A DNA stretch of 64,000 nucleotides, from positions 124,001 to 188,000 of the forward strand of contig SVMJ01000001.1 of assembly GCA_015067485.1 (NCBI GenBank), given 5' to 3'. The notes under the pieces were generated by a model. It was not told the origin of the DNA, did not search any database, and saw only the letters and a program-made list of their open reading frames with translations. The number at the start of each line of letters is the position of its first letter. Positions within the stretch are counted from its first letter, which is position 1. Source of the DNA: Oscillospiraceae bacterium. GTDB taxonomy: Bacteria; Bacillota; Clostridia; Oscillospirales; JAAYXM01. The translations under genes and the position numbers were made by a program. This document shows, piece after piece, positions 18,028-27,507 of the stretch.

Positions 18028-20652
18028 TCACTTCCTGTCTTCGAGTTTCTTTGCCTCTTGCGAGAACCCGTGCAACATTCCCAGTGCTTCAATCGGGGTA
18101 AGCGTGTCCGCGTTCAGATTTGCCAGCTGCTCAATCAGCGCCAAACTACCGTCTCGCGTATCTTCTCGCTTTTCGGTCATCGCGCGGATCGCGCGCGGCA
18201 CCATAACAGTGTCACCGGCTTCAATCGCATCCAAAATTTCCTTAGCACGCAAGAACACCTGTGACGGGACCCCTGCGAGTTTTGCAACTTCGATCCCGTA
18301 ACTGTCGTCTGCAGGACCGCGTACGATTTTACGCAAGAACGTAATGTCAAACCCACGTTTTTTGACCACGATATTATAATTCTTCACGCCCTCAAGCGTG
18401 CCTTCCAAATCAGTGAGTTCGTGGTAATGAGTCGCAAAAAGTGTCTTTGCACCGAGTTGCTCTTTGTTTGCTGCATATTCAATCACGGCTCGTGCAATAC
18501 TCATCCCGTCAAACGTGGATGTGCCGCGCCCGATCTCGTCCAGAATCAGTAAACTCTTGCTCGTTGCGTTTGCCAGAATATCCGCCACTTCGCTCATTTC
18601 CACCATAAAGGTAGACTGACCCGCGGTCAAATCATCGGACGCGCCGATGCGAGTGAAGATGCGGTCAACCAAGCCGATTCTTGCAGCTTTTGCAGGCACG
18701 AAACTTCCCATTTGCGCCATCAGCACGATGAGTGCAACCTGGCGCATATAAGTTGATTTACCCGCCATATTCGGACCGGTAATCAACGCGACGCGGTTTT
18801 CTTCGCAGTCTAAGTATGTATCGTTCGGCACGAATGGGATGTCACGCATCATGCGTTCCACCACAGGGTGGCGACCATCGGAGATTTCGCACACATCGTT
18901 CTCTACGATTTGCGGGCGGACGTAGCGATACTCCACCGCAACCGTGGCAAGCGAGAGCACAACATCTAGATATGCGATCTGTTTTGCGGTCTTTTGGAAT
19001 CGAAGCAGTTGTGCCGCCACTTGACTGCAGATGTCCTGGAAGAGTTGGCGCTCGAGCGCCTGTAACTTCTCGGTTGCACCCAAGATAGATGCTTCGAGTG
19101 TCTTGAGTTCTTCAGTGAAATAGCGTTCCCCGTTTGCAAGCGTTTGCTTGCGGATATAGTTTTCGGGGACCATATTGAGATTGGACTTACTGACCTCGAT
19201 ATAGTATCCGAATACGCGGTTATAACGAATCTTAAGATTCTTGATCCCGGTTTTTTCGCGCTCGTCCGCTTCCATCTGCAAAACGAACGCTTCCGCGTTG
19301 TTCTTGATTTCGTTATAACGGTCAATTTCTTCATGGTAACCGGGTTTGATGCACCCGATCTCTTTGCCGTCTTCATCCAAGCGATACATGATCGAACGAT
19401 CCAGCAAATCGCAGATTTCCGCAATCGGATCAAGTTCGTCGTGGATCTTGCGGATCTCATAAGCATCAAGCTGAGCAAGTTCGCGTTTGAGAAGCGGAAT
19501 CTGACACAGAGTATCTTTGATGCTGGAGAGATCACGATAATGCGCAGTTTTGCAAATCACACGGCTGATCAAACGCTCCAGGTCGGAAACTTCGCCGAGC
19601 ACACAACGCAGACCGTCACAAACGATCGGGTTGATGAACAGGGCTTCTACCGCATCCTGTCGGGTTTCGATTTTATCTTTCTGATAAAGCGGTTGGTTGA
19701 TCCATTGACGGATGAGTCGTCCACCCATGGGAGTTTTGGTTTTATCCAGTACCCAAAGGAGTGAACCGCGTTTTTCCCCGTGCCGCATGGTTTCACAAAG
19801 TTCCAAATTACGGCGCGCGGTCATGTCCATTTGGAGATAGGTTTCGTTTTCAAAGAAGCGAACCGTGTTGATTTGCGAGAGTTCATTCTTCTGCGTCTGA
19901 TGGAGGTAGCGCAGCATTGCGCCGACCGCGCGGGTTACACAGTCCTGATAGATTCCGAGTGTTTCAACATGATCTACACCAAACTGTTTGCAGACAACAC
20001 TCCCCGCCTCTTCCAATTCGAACAGGTCGTCCTGATCTTGAGAGAGAAATGCGCCCAAACGGTTGGTGATAAAATCCGTTACCGCACTCTTCTTTGCAAG
20101 CGTGTCTTGCACGAGAACTTCACTCGGTGCGATTCTCTGCAGTTCCGCGATCAACTGATAGTTTAAGTTTTCGCCTGTAACGCAAGAGATTTCAAGTTCA
20201 CCGGTCCCCACGTCGCAACTGCAAAGTGCGGCTTCACGCTTTCCAATGCATACGGTGCAGAGAAAGTTGTTTTTGTTCTGCTCCACCACGTTGGTGTCCA
20301 TAATCGTGCCCGGGGTAACAATGCGCACGATGTCGCGTTGCACCAAATCTTTGGCCTCACTCGGATCCTGCACCTGTTCGCAGATGGCAACCTTGAATCC
20401 GCGGGAAACCAAGCGCGCGATATAGGACTCGCTCGCATGATACGGAATTCCGCACATAGGAGCACGCTCCGGCTTGCCACAATCACGACCTGTCAGAACC
20501 AAATCCAATTCCTTTGATGCAACGACCGCATCGTCAAAGAACATCTCATAAAAGTCTCCCAAGCGGAAGAACAACAGGCTGTCCTGTGTGCGCTCCTTGA
20601 TTTCAAGATACTGTTCCATCATCGGAGTATATCCGTTTTTTCCTTTTTTCAC
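18028..20652 (-). CDS. mutS: DNA mismatch repair protein MutS
   Basis: TPMMEQYLEIKE, GPNMAGKSTYMRQVALIVLMAQMG, DEIGRGTSTFDG. Confidence 0.98.
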   Translation of the reverse strand: MKKGKNGYTPMMEQYLEIKERTQDSLLFFRLGDFYEMFFDDAVVASKELDLVLTGRDCGKPERAPMCGIPYHASESYIARLVSRGFKVAICEQVQDPSEAKDLVQRDIVRIVTPGTIMDTNVVEQNKNNFLCTVCIGKREAALCSCDVGTGELEISCVTGENLNYQLIAELQRIAPSEVLVQDTLAKKSAVTDFITNRLGAFLSQDQDDLFELEEAGSVVCKQFGVDHVETLGIYQDCVTRAVGAMLRYLHQTQKNELSQINTVRFFENETYLQMDMTARRNLELCETMRHGEKRGSLLWVLDKTKTPMGGRLIRQWINQPLYQKDKIETRQDAVEALFINPIVCDGLRCVLGEVSDLERLISRVICKTAHYRDLSSIKDTLCQIPLLKRELAQLDAYEIRKIHDELDPIAEICDLLDRSIMYRLDEDGKEIGCIKPGYHEEIDRYNEIKNNAEAFVLQMEADEREKTGIKNLKIRYNRVFGYYIEVSKSNLNMVPENYIRKQTLANGERYFTEELKTLEASILGATEKLQALERQLFQDICSQVAAQLLRFQKTAKQIAYLDVVLSLATVAVEYRYVRPQIVENDVCEISDGRHPVVERMMRDIPFVPNDTYLDCEENRVALITGPNMAGKSTYMRQVALIVLMAQMGSFVPAKAARIGLVDRIFTRIGASDDLTAGQSTFMVEMSEVADILANATSKSLLILDEIGRGTSTFDGMSIARAVIEYAANKEQLGAKTLFATHYHELTDLEGTLEGVKNYNIVVKKRGFDITFLRKIVRGPADDSYGIEVAKLAGVPSQVFLRAKEILDAIEAGDTVMVPRAIRAMTEKREDTRDGSLALIEQLANLNADTLTPIEALGMLHGFSQEAKKLEDRK

Positions 20653-20673
20653 TCTCTACAACCCCTTTAGTGG

Positions 20674-22083
20674 TTAGGGCTCAATCGAAATCACGGTTCC
20701 TTCCATGGACCACTTGGCACATTCGGTGATTTCCACAATTGCAAACTTCCCTACCAATGCAGGATCCCCTGCAAAACGCACGGGACGGTTATCGTCACAG
20801 CGCGCCAATAAATTTTTCTCTTCCGGTGTATCTGCTTCGATCAGCACTTCAATACGAGTGCCGAGATGTCGCAGATTTTTCTCTTTCGACTGCTCGTTCT
20901 GCAATTCCAGCAAGCGTTCAAACCGTTCCTGTCGTTCTTCTTTGGTCGAAACATCCGCAAGTTTTGCGGCGGGCGTTCCGTTACGGCGCGAGTACAGGAA
21001 AGTAAACAACGCATCAAAACCGACCGTTTCGATCAGATCCAAAGTTTCACTAAAATCTTCTTCGGTTTCGGTCGGGAATCCCACGATGACATCGCTTGTG
21101 ATCGCGATATCCGGCATCAAACTGCGTGCATATTCGATGAGATCCCGATAATGCTCGCGCGTATACTTGCGGTTCATCTCTTTTAGCACTCGGTCACTGC
21201 CCGACTGGAACGGCAAGTGGATGTGCTTGCAGACTTTCTCGCAATCTGCCATGGTTTCAAACAATTCTTTCGATGCATCTTTGGGATGACTGGTCATAAA
21301 ACGAAGGCGGAACTTTCCCGGGATGGCGTTGAGTCTGCGTAAAAGCTCGGAGAAGTTCACCCCGTCATCACGATCCAGTCCGTAAGAATTGACATTCTGT
21401 CCCAAAAGCGTGATATCGCGTGCGCCGTCTTCAATCAGCGCAGTGATTTCAGCAACAATGACATCCGCCGCACGGCTCCTTTCTCTGCCACGCACATAGG
21501 GCACGATGCAGTAGGAACAGAAGTTATTGCATCCATACATGATGGACACCCATGCCTTTGTTTTGCTTGCACGAAGCACGGGAAGACCTTCCACGATTTC
21601 GTGTTCGGTGTCTTCAATCGCAAAGACGCGTTTTTTAGCAACCAACACCTGATAGAGCAATTCCGGCAAGCGATGGACCGCGTGCGTTCCAAACACCAAA
21701 TCCACATGATGGAAACTCTTTTTGACTTTCTCGGTCATATGTGCCTGCTGTACCATGCAGCCGCAGATGCCGATGACCTGGTCGGGCTTCCGACGTTTCC
21801 CGTGTTTGAGCGCACCAACATTGCCCAGGATACGCATTTCCGCGTGTTCACGCACCGCGCAGGAGTTGAGCAGAATCACATCTGCAAGGTCTTCATCGGT
21901 GGTGGGTTCATATCCCATCTCCAAAAGCATCCCGCGCAGGATCTCACTATCAGCTTCGTTTTGCTGGCATCCGTATGTATCTACCATTGCATACATCGGT
22001 TTTGTATGCAATGCGCGGACTTTTTTCATATACTCTTGTTGCCTGAGCAGTTCTTCTTCGGCAACCAAACGTTTCTCTCTCAT
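20674..22083 (-). CDS. miaB: tRNA-2-methylthio-N6-dimethylallyladenosine synthase
   Basis: DTYGCQQNEADSE, radical-SAM CNNFCSYC, TRAM-like C-term. Confidence 0.95.
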   Translation of the reverse strand: MREKRLVAEEELLRQQEYMKKVRALHTKPMYAMVDTYGCQQNEADSEILRGMLLEMGYEPTTDEDLADVILLNSCAVREHAEMRILGNVGALKHGKRRKPDQVIGICGCMVQQAHMTEKVKKSFHHVDLVFGTHAVHRLPELLYQVLVAKKRVFAIEDTEHEIVEGLPVLRASKTKAWVSIMYGCNNFCSYCIVPYVRGRERSRAADVIVAEITALIEDGARDITLLGQNVNSYGLDRDDGVNFSELLRRLNAIPGKFRLRFMTSHPKDASKELFETMADCEKVCKHIHLPFQSGSDRVLKEMNRKYTREHYRDLIEYARSLMPDIAITSDVIVGFPTETEEDFSETLDLIETVGFDALFTFLYSRRNGTPAAKLADVSTKEERQERFERLLELQNEQSKEKNLRHLGTRIEVLIEADTPEEKNLLARCDDNRPVRFAGDPALVGKFAIVEITECAKWSMEGTVISIEP

Positions 22084-22910
22084 TTTTTCTCCCATCCGTG
22101 AAGCAAAGCTGCACCGGTTGCGGTCGCAAATTCAGAATACTCGGGAACGATAAAGTTCTTATCATACAACTTCTGCATGAGATCAAATATCTCTTTCATC
22201 TGCGGAACATTGGTCAAGTTCCCTGTGAGTACGATGTTGTCGGTCTGCTCGATCCGAGCCGCAAACACCGAACAAACACCGATGGTTTGGAAGACAAGAT
22301 TGATGATACCGAGTGCCAAATCGCCGTTCGAGACCAAGTCGCTGATTTTGCCGAAGTTCGACGCGGTGGTATGCGGTGTCAAAGTTTCCATTGTATCCGA
22401 ACTGATGTCGCGGATGAATAAGTCAACATTTTGCAAATCGCCGCTTTTCGCGGTCTCGATGAGTTCGTTGAAATGGCGCACATTGATCATGCGGTCGGAG
22501 AGACCAAGCAAGGTGCCGCCGCCAACGCCGGTGCCGCCGAGATGGCGTGCATGATTCTCTTTCGCGGCGACAAACGCGGTCCCGGTTCCCATACTGACAA
22601 CCACCGCGTGGTCAAGACCACTCAAAAACAAACCGCCTCGCCCAATCGCCTGGAACTCGTCAATGTGCACAGTCGGAATCCCAAATAAATCTTCTTTGAT
22701 TGCGGATGATCCAACACCCGTGATCATCACGCGTTCAATATCTTCAATGGACAAGTGATTCACACTCAAAAACTTCCCGAATGCACCGTACAAAGAAGCG
22801 GTCGGGTCGTTTGCTTTTACCAACAACGGGGAAAAAATTGTACCGTTGCAGTATCCGATGATTTTCGTCGTACTCCCGCCGATATCAATTCCCAAAATGT
22901 TTTTCATCAT
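22080..22910 (-). CDS. coaW: Type II pantothenate kinase
   Basis: ILGIDIGGSTTKIIG, MGTGTAFV, HLGGTGVGGGTLLGL motifs. Confidence 0.88.
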   Translation of the reverse strand: MMKNILGIDIGGSTTKIIGYCNGTIFSPLLVKANDPTASLYGAFGKFLSVNHLSIEDIERVMITGVGSSAIKEDLFGIPTVHIDEFQAIGRGGLFLSGLDHAVVVSMGTGTAFVAAKENHARHLGGTGVGGGTLLGLSDRMINVRHFNELIETAKSGDLQNVDLFIRDISSDTMETLTPHTTASNFGKISDLVSNGDLALGIINLVFQTIGVCSVFAARIEQTDNIVLTGNLTNVPQMKEIFDLMQKLYDKNFIVPEYSEFATATGAALLHGWEKK

Positions 22911-23014
22911 GATCCCCTCGCACTGTGGTTTTTATCCTTTGGCACACAAATTGCCAAGCGGATATAGTTGTTTGTATTATAACATTTTATTCCCGATTTG
23001 TCTAATGTTTTACA

Positions 23015-23045
23015 TAAAAAAACCGCGAGAATTTCTCGCGGTTTT
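23015..23045 (-). terminator. Terminator downstream of murC
   Basis: AAAAAAACCGCGAGA-at-TTCTCGCGGTTTT; U-run on minus strand. Confidence 0.85.
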
Positions 23046-23049
23046 CCCA

Positions 23050-24480
23050 TTATGCTCCCAGTAACATTTCCCCAATTTTATAAACATCGCCCGCACCCAT
23101 TGTGAGTACCAAATCACCCGTTTTTGCGTGTTCGGAAAGCCATGCGACGCAGGTGTCAAAATCTTCAAAATCGAGCGAATTCGGAATCAAATCTGCAATC
23201 GCCGAAGATGCAATGCCGATGGTGTTTTTCTCGCGTGCCGCGTATATGGGCACCATGCAAACCTGATCTGCAAGCGAGAGTGCTGCTGCAAACTCTTCTT
23301 TGAGCGCGGCGGTTCTGGTATAGGTGTGTGGCTGAAAAATACAAATCACCCGATCATAGCCAAGTGCTTTGACCGCACCGAGTGTCGCTCTCACTTCACT
23401 CGGATGGTGTGCATAGTCATCATACACTTTTGCGCCGTGATACGCACCTTTCGGTTCAAATCTGCGACCGGCACCCGTAAATTCAGAAAGTCCCGCCGCA
23501 ATGTGCTCGGGCGAAACTCCAAGTTTGAGTGCCGCAGTACAAGCAGAAAGTGCATTGTATACATTGTGTTTCCCGAGAACCGAAAGCGTGATTTTTGTGA
23601 GTATCTCCCCACGGAAAACCAAATCAAAAACAGTTTCCGAATCGGTATAAACGATGTTTTCGGCACGGACATCCGCGGAGTTTTCAATTCCGAATGTCAA
23701 TATTTCACGGTCCAAATGGCAAACCGCACGCATCGCATTGGGATCATCCGCATTCACCACCACGCAACCGCCGTTTTTCGGCACAATGGATGCAAATTTG
23801 TGAAACGATGCAATGATGTCTTCGATTCCCGAGAAGAAGTCCAAATGATCTTCATCCACATTCAAAATTACCGCGACCGTCGGGCGGAAGTGATGGAAAG
23901 AATTGCAGTATTCACACGCTTCCGCAATGAACAGATCGCTGTCTGCAATCCGCATTCCGCCGCCGATAACTGAAAGATTCGCTCCCACCATAACTTGCGG
24001 ATCGAGCCGCGCTTTGAGCGCAATATGTGTCATCATGGATGTTGACGTGGTCTTCCCATGTGTACCGGAGAAACAAACAATATCCCGATATTCTTCCATC
24101 AGAATTCCCCAGGCTTCTGCGCGCTCCAGCACCGGAATCCCGTGATCTCTTGCACACACGATCTCGGGATTGGAATCCGGAATTGCAGAAGTACGGATCA
24201 CGATATCTGCGCCTTTTGCCTGTTCGTAAACATGACCGACAAACGTCTGGATCCCAAGCCCGCGCAGGCGAGCGAGCGTTTCACTCTCATTCATATCAGA
24301 GCCGCGCACGGTAAACCCACGGCTGCTGAGCACTTCCGCAAGACCGCTCATGGATACCCCGCCGATCCCGACAAAATGCACTATCTGTCGGTTATCCGAA
24401 AGCAAAGTCGATTTTGCCAAAATGACCCCTCCAATTACACCGTCAAATCCGTCTTGTATGATTTTACCTAAGGCGGACAA
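23050..24480 (-). CDS. murC: UDP-N-acetylmuramate--L-alanine ligase (true start may be downstream of the ORF start)
   Basis: IVHFVGIGGVSMSGLAEVL, FSGTHGKTTSTSM, DDYAHHPSEV motifs. Confidence 0.95.
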   Translation of the reverse strand: MSALGKIIQDGFDGVIGGVILAKSTLLSDNRQIVHFVGIGGVSMSGLAEVLSSRGFTVRGSDMNESETLARLRGLGIQTFVGHVYEQAKGADIVIRTSAIPDSNPEIVCARDHGIPVLERAEAWGILMEEYRDIVCFSGTHGKTTSTSMMTHIALKARLDPQVMVGANLSVIGGGMRIADSDLFIAEACEYCNSFHHFRPTVAVILNVDEDHLDFFSGIEDIIASFHKFASIVPKNGGCVVVNADDPNAMRAVCHLDREILTFGIENSADVRAENIVYTDSETVFDLVFRGEILTKITLSVLGKHNVYNALSACTAALKLGVSPEHIAAGLSEFTGAGRRFEPKGAYHGAKVYDDYAHHPSEVRATLGAVKALGYDRVICIFQPHTYTRTAALKEEFAAALSLADQVCMVPIYAAREKNTIGIASSAIADLIPNSLDFEDFDTCVAWLSEHAKTGDLVLTMGAGDVYKIGEMLLGA

Positions 24481-24558
24481 AATACATTCAAATCATATTC
24501 TTATTATATCGTTTGATTCCCACATTGTCTATCATTTTTTGAAGGAGATTGAACCCAT

Positions 24559-24822
24559 ATGACAATTACCAATGTAAAAATCCGCCGTCTTATGGAATCA
24601 GGCAAACTGCGCGCGATTGTATCCGTTACGTTTGATGATGAACTTGCAGTGCATGACATCAAAGTAATCGAAGGGCAAGAACGGTTGTTTTTGGCGATGC
24701 CCGCACGCACGTTACCCAACGGTGATTTTGCGGATATCGCACATCCCACCAGTTCGGAATTGCGCAGAAAAATCGAAACCGCAGTCATCGAAGAATATCT
24801 GCGCGTGAAATCTGAAACTTGA
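24559..24822 (+). CDS. spoVG: Septation protein SpoVG
   Basis: NVKIRRLMESGKLRAIVSVTFDDELAVHDIKVIEGQERLFLAMPAR. Confidence 0.96.
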   Translation: MTITNVKIRRLMESGKLRAIVSVTFDDELAVHDIKVIEGQERLFLAMPARTLPNGDFADIAHPTSSELRRKIETAVIEEYLRVKSET

Positions 24823-24871
24823 TATTTCCCCAAAAAAGTATTATGATGGTAAAGATCAAGGAGGGTAGTTT

Positions 24872-25990
24872 ATGCGCATTTTGATTTTGACCATCACCAC
24901 CGGGCACGGACACCACGCGGCGGCACAGTCGATTTCCGATGCACTCACCGAACAGGGCGTCGCAGTCCGTACCATTGATGTTTATAAAACCATCAACAAA
25001 GCTCTCTCAAACGGTGTGAATCAGCTTTATTTGCTCGCCACCAAATATATTCCCAATCTGTATCGCAAGGCATACGGGAAATTGGAAACAAAAGATCGCC
25101 AATTTATGCTTCAGGAACTGACCAATCTCCTGATTGCGAATAAATTTGACTCTTACATCGATCAGTATTCGCCCGATTTTATCGTCTGTACCCACGTTTT
25201 TTCCGCACAAATTGTAGACGAACTGAAAAAACAAGGGAAACTTCTCAATGTTCCCACCATCGGCATTGTAACCGACTATACATTACATCCGTTTTGGGAA
25301 ACGCTTTCACGCGTTGAATACATCAATCTTGCGAGCCCGCTTTTGATCCACACAGCAGTTCGCCGTGGGATTGAACGTTCCCGTCTCTGTTCCTTCGGCA
25401 TCCCGGTCGGGCTCAAATTCAGCGACCGCACACCGCGTGAAGATGCCGCAAAAGAACTCGGAATCGACCCAAACCGCAAAACTGTTTTGGTGATGGGCGG
25501 AAGCATGGGCTACGGCAATATGACAAACACCATTTCGGACATACAAAATCTCGGACTTGACCTTCAAATTCTCGCGGTTTGCGGCAATAATAAACGCCAA
25601 TATGTCAAACTGCTTGAAGCCAACTTAGGCCCCGATGTTCACGTATTCGGATTTGTAAAAAATGTCGATCTTATGATGGATGCAGCAGATTGTATTGTAA
25701 CAAAGCCGGGTGGACTAACCGTAAGTGAGTCCATCGAAAAACAGCTCCCGCTTGTGCTTACGAATCCAATCCCGGGTCAAGAAGACCGAAACCTGGATTT
25801 CCTGCTCAACAACGGCATCGCACTTGCCGTCAACAAGTACTTCGCAGTTGACGATGCACTCAACTATCTGTTCAACTGTCAGGGTCGCATTGAATCGATG
25901 AAAGAACGGCTTTCCTATGCGGTCACCCCGCACGCGAGCCGAAATCTTGCAAAGTTTATTATTGAAGAAGCCAAAAAATCAACTATGTAA
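24872..25990 (+). CDS. Diglucosyldiacylglycerol/MGDG synthase-type glycosyltransferase
   Basis: LTITTGHGHHAAAQSISDAL N-term; GGSMGYGNM and KPGGLTVSE motifs. Confidence 0.88.
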   Translation: MRILILTITTGHGHHAAAQSISDALTEQGVAVRTIDVYKTINKALSNGVNQLYLLATKYIPNLYRKAYGKLETKDRQFMLQELTNLLIANKFDSYIDQYSPDFIVCTHVFSAQIVDELKKQGKLLNVPTIGIVTDYTLHPFWETLSRVEYINLASPLLIHTAVRRGIERSRLCSFGIPVGLKFSDRTPREDAAKELGIDPNRKTVLVMGGSMGYGNMTNTISDIQNLGLDLQILAVCGNNKRQYVKLLEANLGPDVHVFGFVKNVDLMMDAADCIVTKPGGLTVSESIEKQLPLVLTNPIPGQEDRNLDFLLNNGIALAVNKYFAVDDALNYLFNCQGRIESMKERLSYAVTPHASRNLAKFIIEEAKKSTM

Positions 25991-25995
25991 CAAAG

Positions 25996-26027
25996 AGCTC
26001 TATCCGAATTCACGGACAGGGCTTTTT
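25996..26027 (+). terminator. Terminator after glycosyltransferase gene
   Basis: AGCTCTATCCG-aattca-CGGACAGGGCTTTTT. Confidence 0.75.
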
Positions 26028-26044
26028 CGTTTATGCTATCAATT

Positions 26045-26653
26045 TTATTGATGCATACTATACAGCAAAATACCTTTGATAACCAAAAGCGTGAAGATTA
26101 TGGAAAGCGCATATGGCTCTCTCGTGAACCCCAGAAGGAACACGCATACAATGCTCAATACCAACGAGGTTGTTGTCAAAATCGCTTGTCCTTTTGCAAT
26201 GTTGAAATGTGTTAAAGTGATTTTCAAAATTCCAACCAGAATCAGCACCGAGAACATCCCCCAATGAATCCACAAAGAAGAGTGCGACAAACCGGTGTAA
26301 GAAAACAACACCACCGAGTAAATGTGTCCGTTGGTCGCATTTGGATATAGCGGCAGGACAATCAGCATGATTGCAAATAAATCAACTAGGCCCAGTAAAA
26401 AATCACGCATTTTTCGAACCTTTGATTGATGTTCCCGCTCTGCAAGAGAAAGCAGTTTTTCCCCTGATAACAATGAATCAATTGAAACCGAGAAAAATTT
26501 AGAAATTTCTTTCAGCGAATCAATACTCGGAAGCCCTCTTCCTGATTCCCACTTTGAAATGGCAGTTCTTGATACAAACAGTTCTTCTGCCAGTTCTTCT
26601 TGTGTCAGTCCTCGGTCTTTTCGCAATTCCTGAAGTTTTTTGTGCAGTTCCAC
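26045..26653 (-). CDS. XRE-family HTH regulator with C-terminal transmembrane region
   Basis: LQELRKDRGLTQEELAEELFVSRTAISKWESGRGLPSIDSLKEISKFF then several TM helices. Confidence 0.88.
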   Translation of the reverse strand: MELHKKLQELRKDRGLTQEELAEELFVSRTAISKWESGRGLPSIDSLKEISKFFSVSIDSLLSGEKLLSLAEREHQSKVRKMRDFLLGLVDLFAIMLIVLPLYPNATNGHIYSVVLFSYTGLSHSSLWIHWGMFSVLILVGILKITLTHFNIAKGQAILTTTSLVLSIVCVFLLGFTREPYALSIIFTLLVIKGILLYSMHQ

Positions 26654-26655
26654 CT

Positions 26656-27324
26656 TTATCCCACCTTTCCCCTTTTATCAAGCAATAAAATAAACGCTTT
26701 ATAGATATGAAACAGTCCTCCGCAAAAAAGCAGCGACCCAACAATGTCCGTAAGCCAATGTACTCCGCAAACCGCTCTTCCAATCACCATGAACATTGAA
26801 AAAACAACAGCAAAAACGCAAATAAAATCACGAACGCTTTTTCGTTTCACTCTGCGACGAACCTGCTCTTGCAAGGTTGGCATAATTCCCATCACAAGAA
26901 GTGTTGTTGACGAAGGATAAGATGCCTCCTGTACACCGTTTATGAGAACAGGCCTATAATTAATCGGGATGCTTTCAAAAACAGTATAACAGAAAAAAAT
27001 CAAAAGATAATACAATCCCAAAAGAAGAATATCATAATCAACTAAAAAAACACTTCTACGTTTGATTGCCTGAATGAATCCAACTCCTGCAAATATCAAA
27101 CAAACAATTAGCGGCACCAACCCAAGCCAATCAGTGATGTGGTACAGCACCATATTCACCCCTGTCAGGCCATGAAAACAACAGTTAACGGTTGAAAAAC
27201 CAATATTCGTTCCATTTACGCCAAGTGGCTTCACATCAACAATTTGAACCAGTATCGTCAAAAGTAAGAATAATATCATCAATACCCCTGCTGTAATAAA
27301 GTTCTTCTCCGAACGCATCTTCAT
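26656..27324 (-). CDS. PAP2-superfamily (phosphatidic acid phosphatase-like) membrane protein
   Basis: Multi-TM; ASYPSSTTLLVMG and GRAVCGVHWLTDIVGSLLF signature motifs. Confidence 0.8.
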   Translation of the reverse strand: MKMRSEKNFITAGVLMILFLLLTILVQIVDVKPLGVNGTNIGFSTVNCCFHGLTGVNMVLYHITDWLGLVPLIVCLIFAGVGFIQAIKRRSVFLVDYDILLLGLYYLLIFFCYTVFESIPINYRPVLINGVQEASYPSSTTLLVMGIMPTLQEQVRRRVKRKSVRDFICVFAVVFSMFMVIGRAVCGVHWLTDIVGSLLFCGGLFHIYKAFILLLDKRGKVG

Positions 27325-27454
27325 TCTATCATTTCCTTTCGCTTTTCGTTTTTGCAAAAACAGAATAGCAAAGAACAAAAAAAAGTGAAAGAATCGCTCG
27401 GTCGCATTTCTGACACAGTTCGTGTCGTAGAGACAATTTCTCAAAAACAAAGCA

Positions 27455-27492
27455 AAAGAGAGTAGGAAAACGATAACGGATTCCTACTCTCC
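27455..27492 (-). terminator. Terminator downstream of hydratase gene
   Basis: GAGAGTAGGAA...TTCCTACTCTC with T-run on minus strand. Confidence 0.75.
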
Positions 27493-27507
27493 AACAGATT
27501 GATGCCT

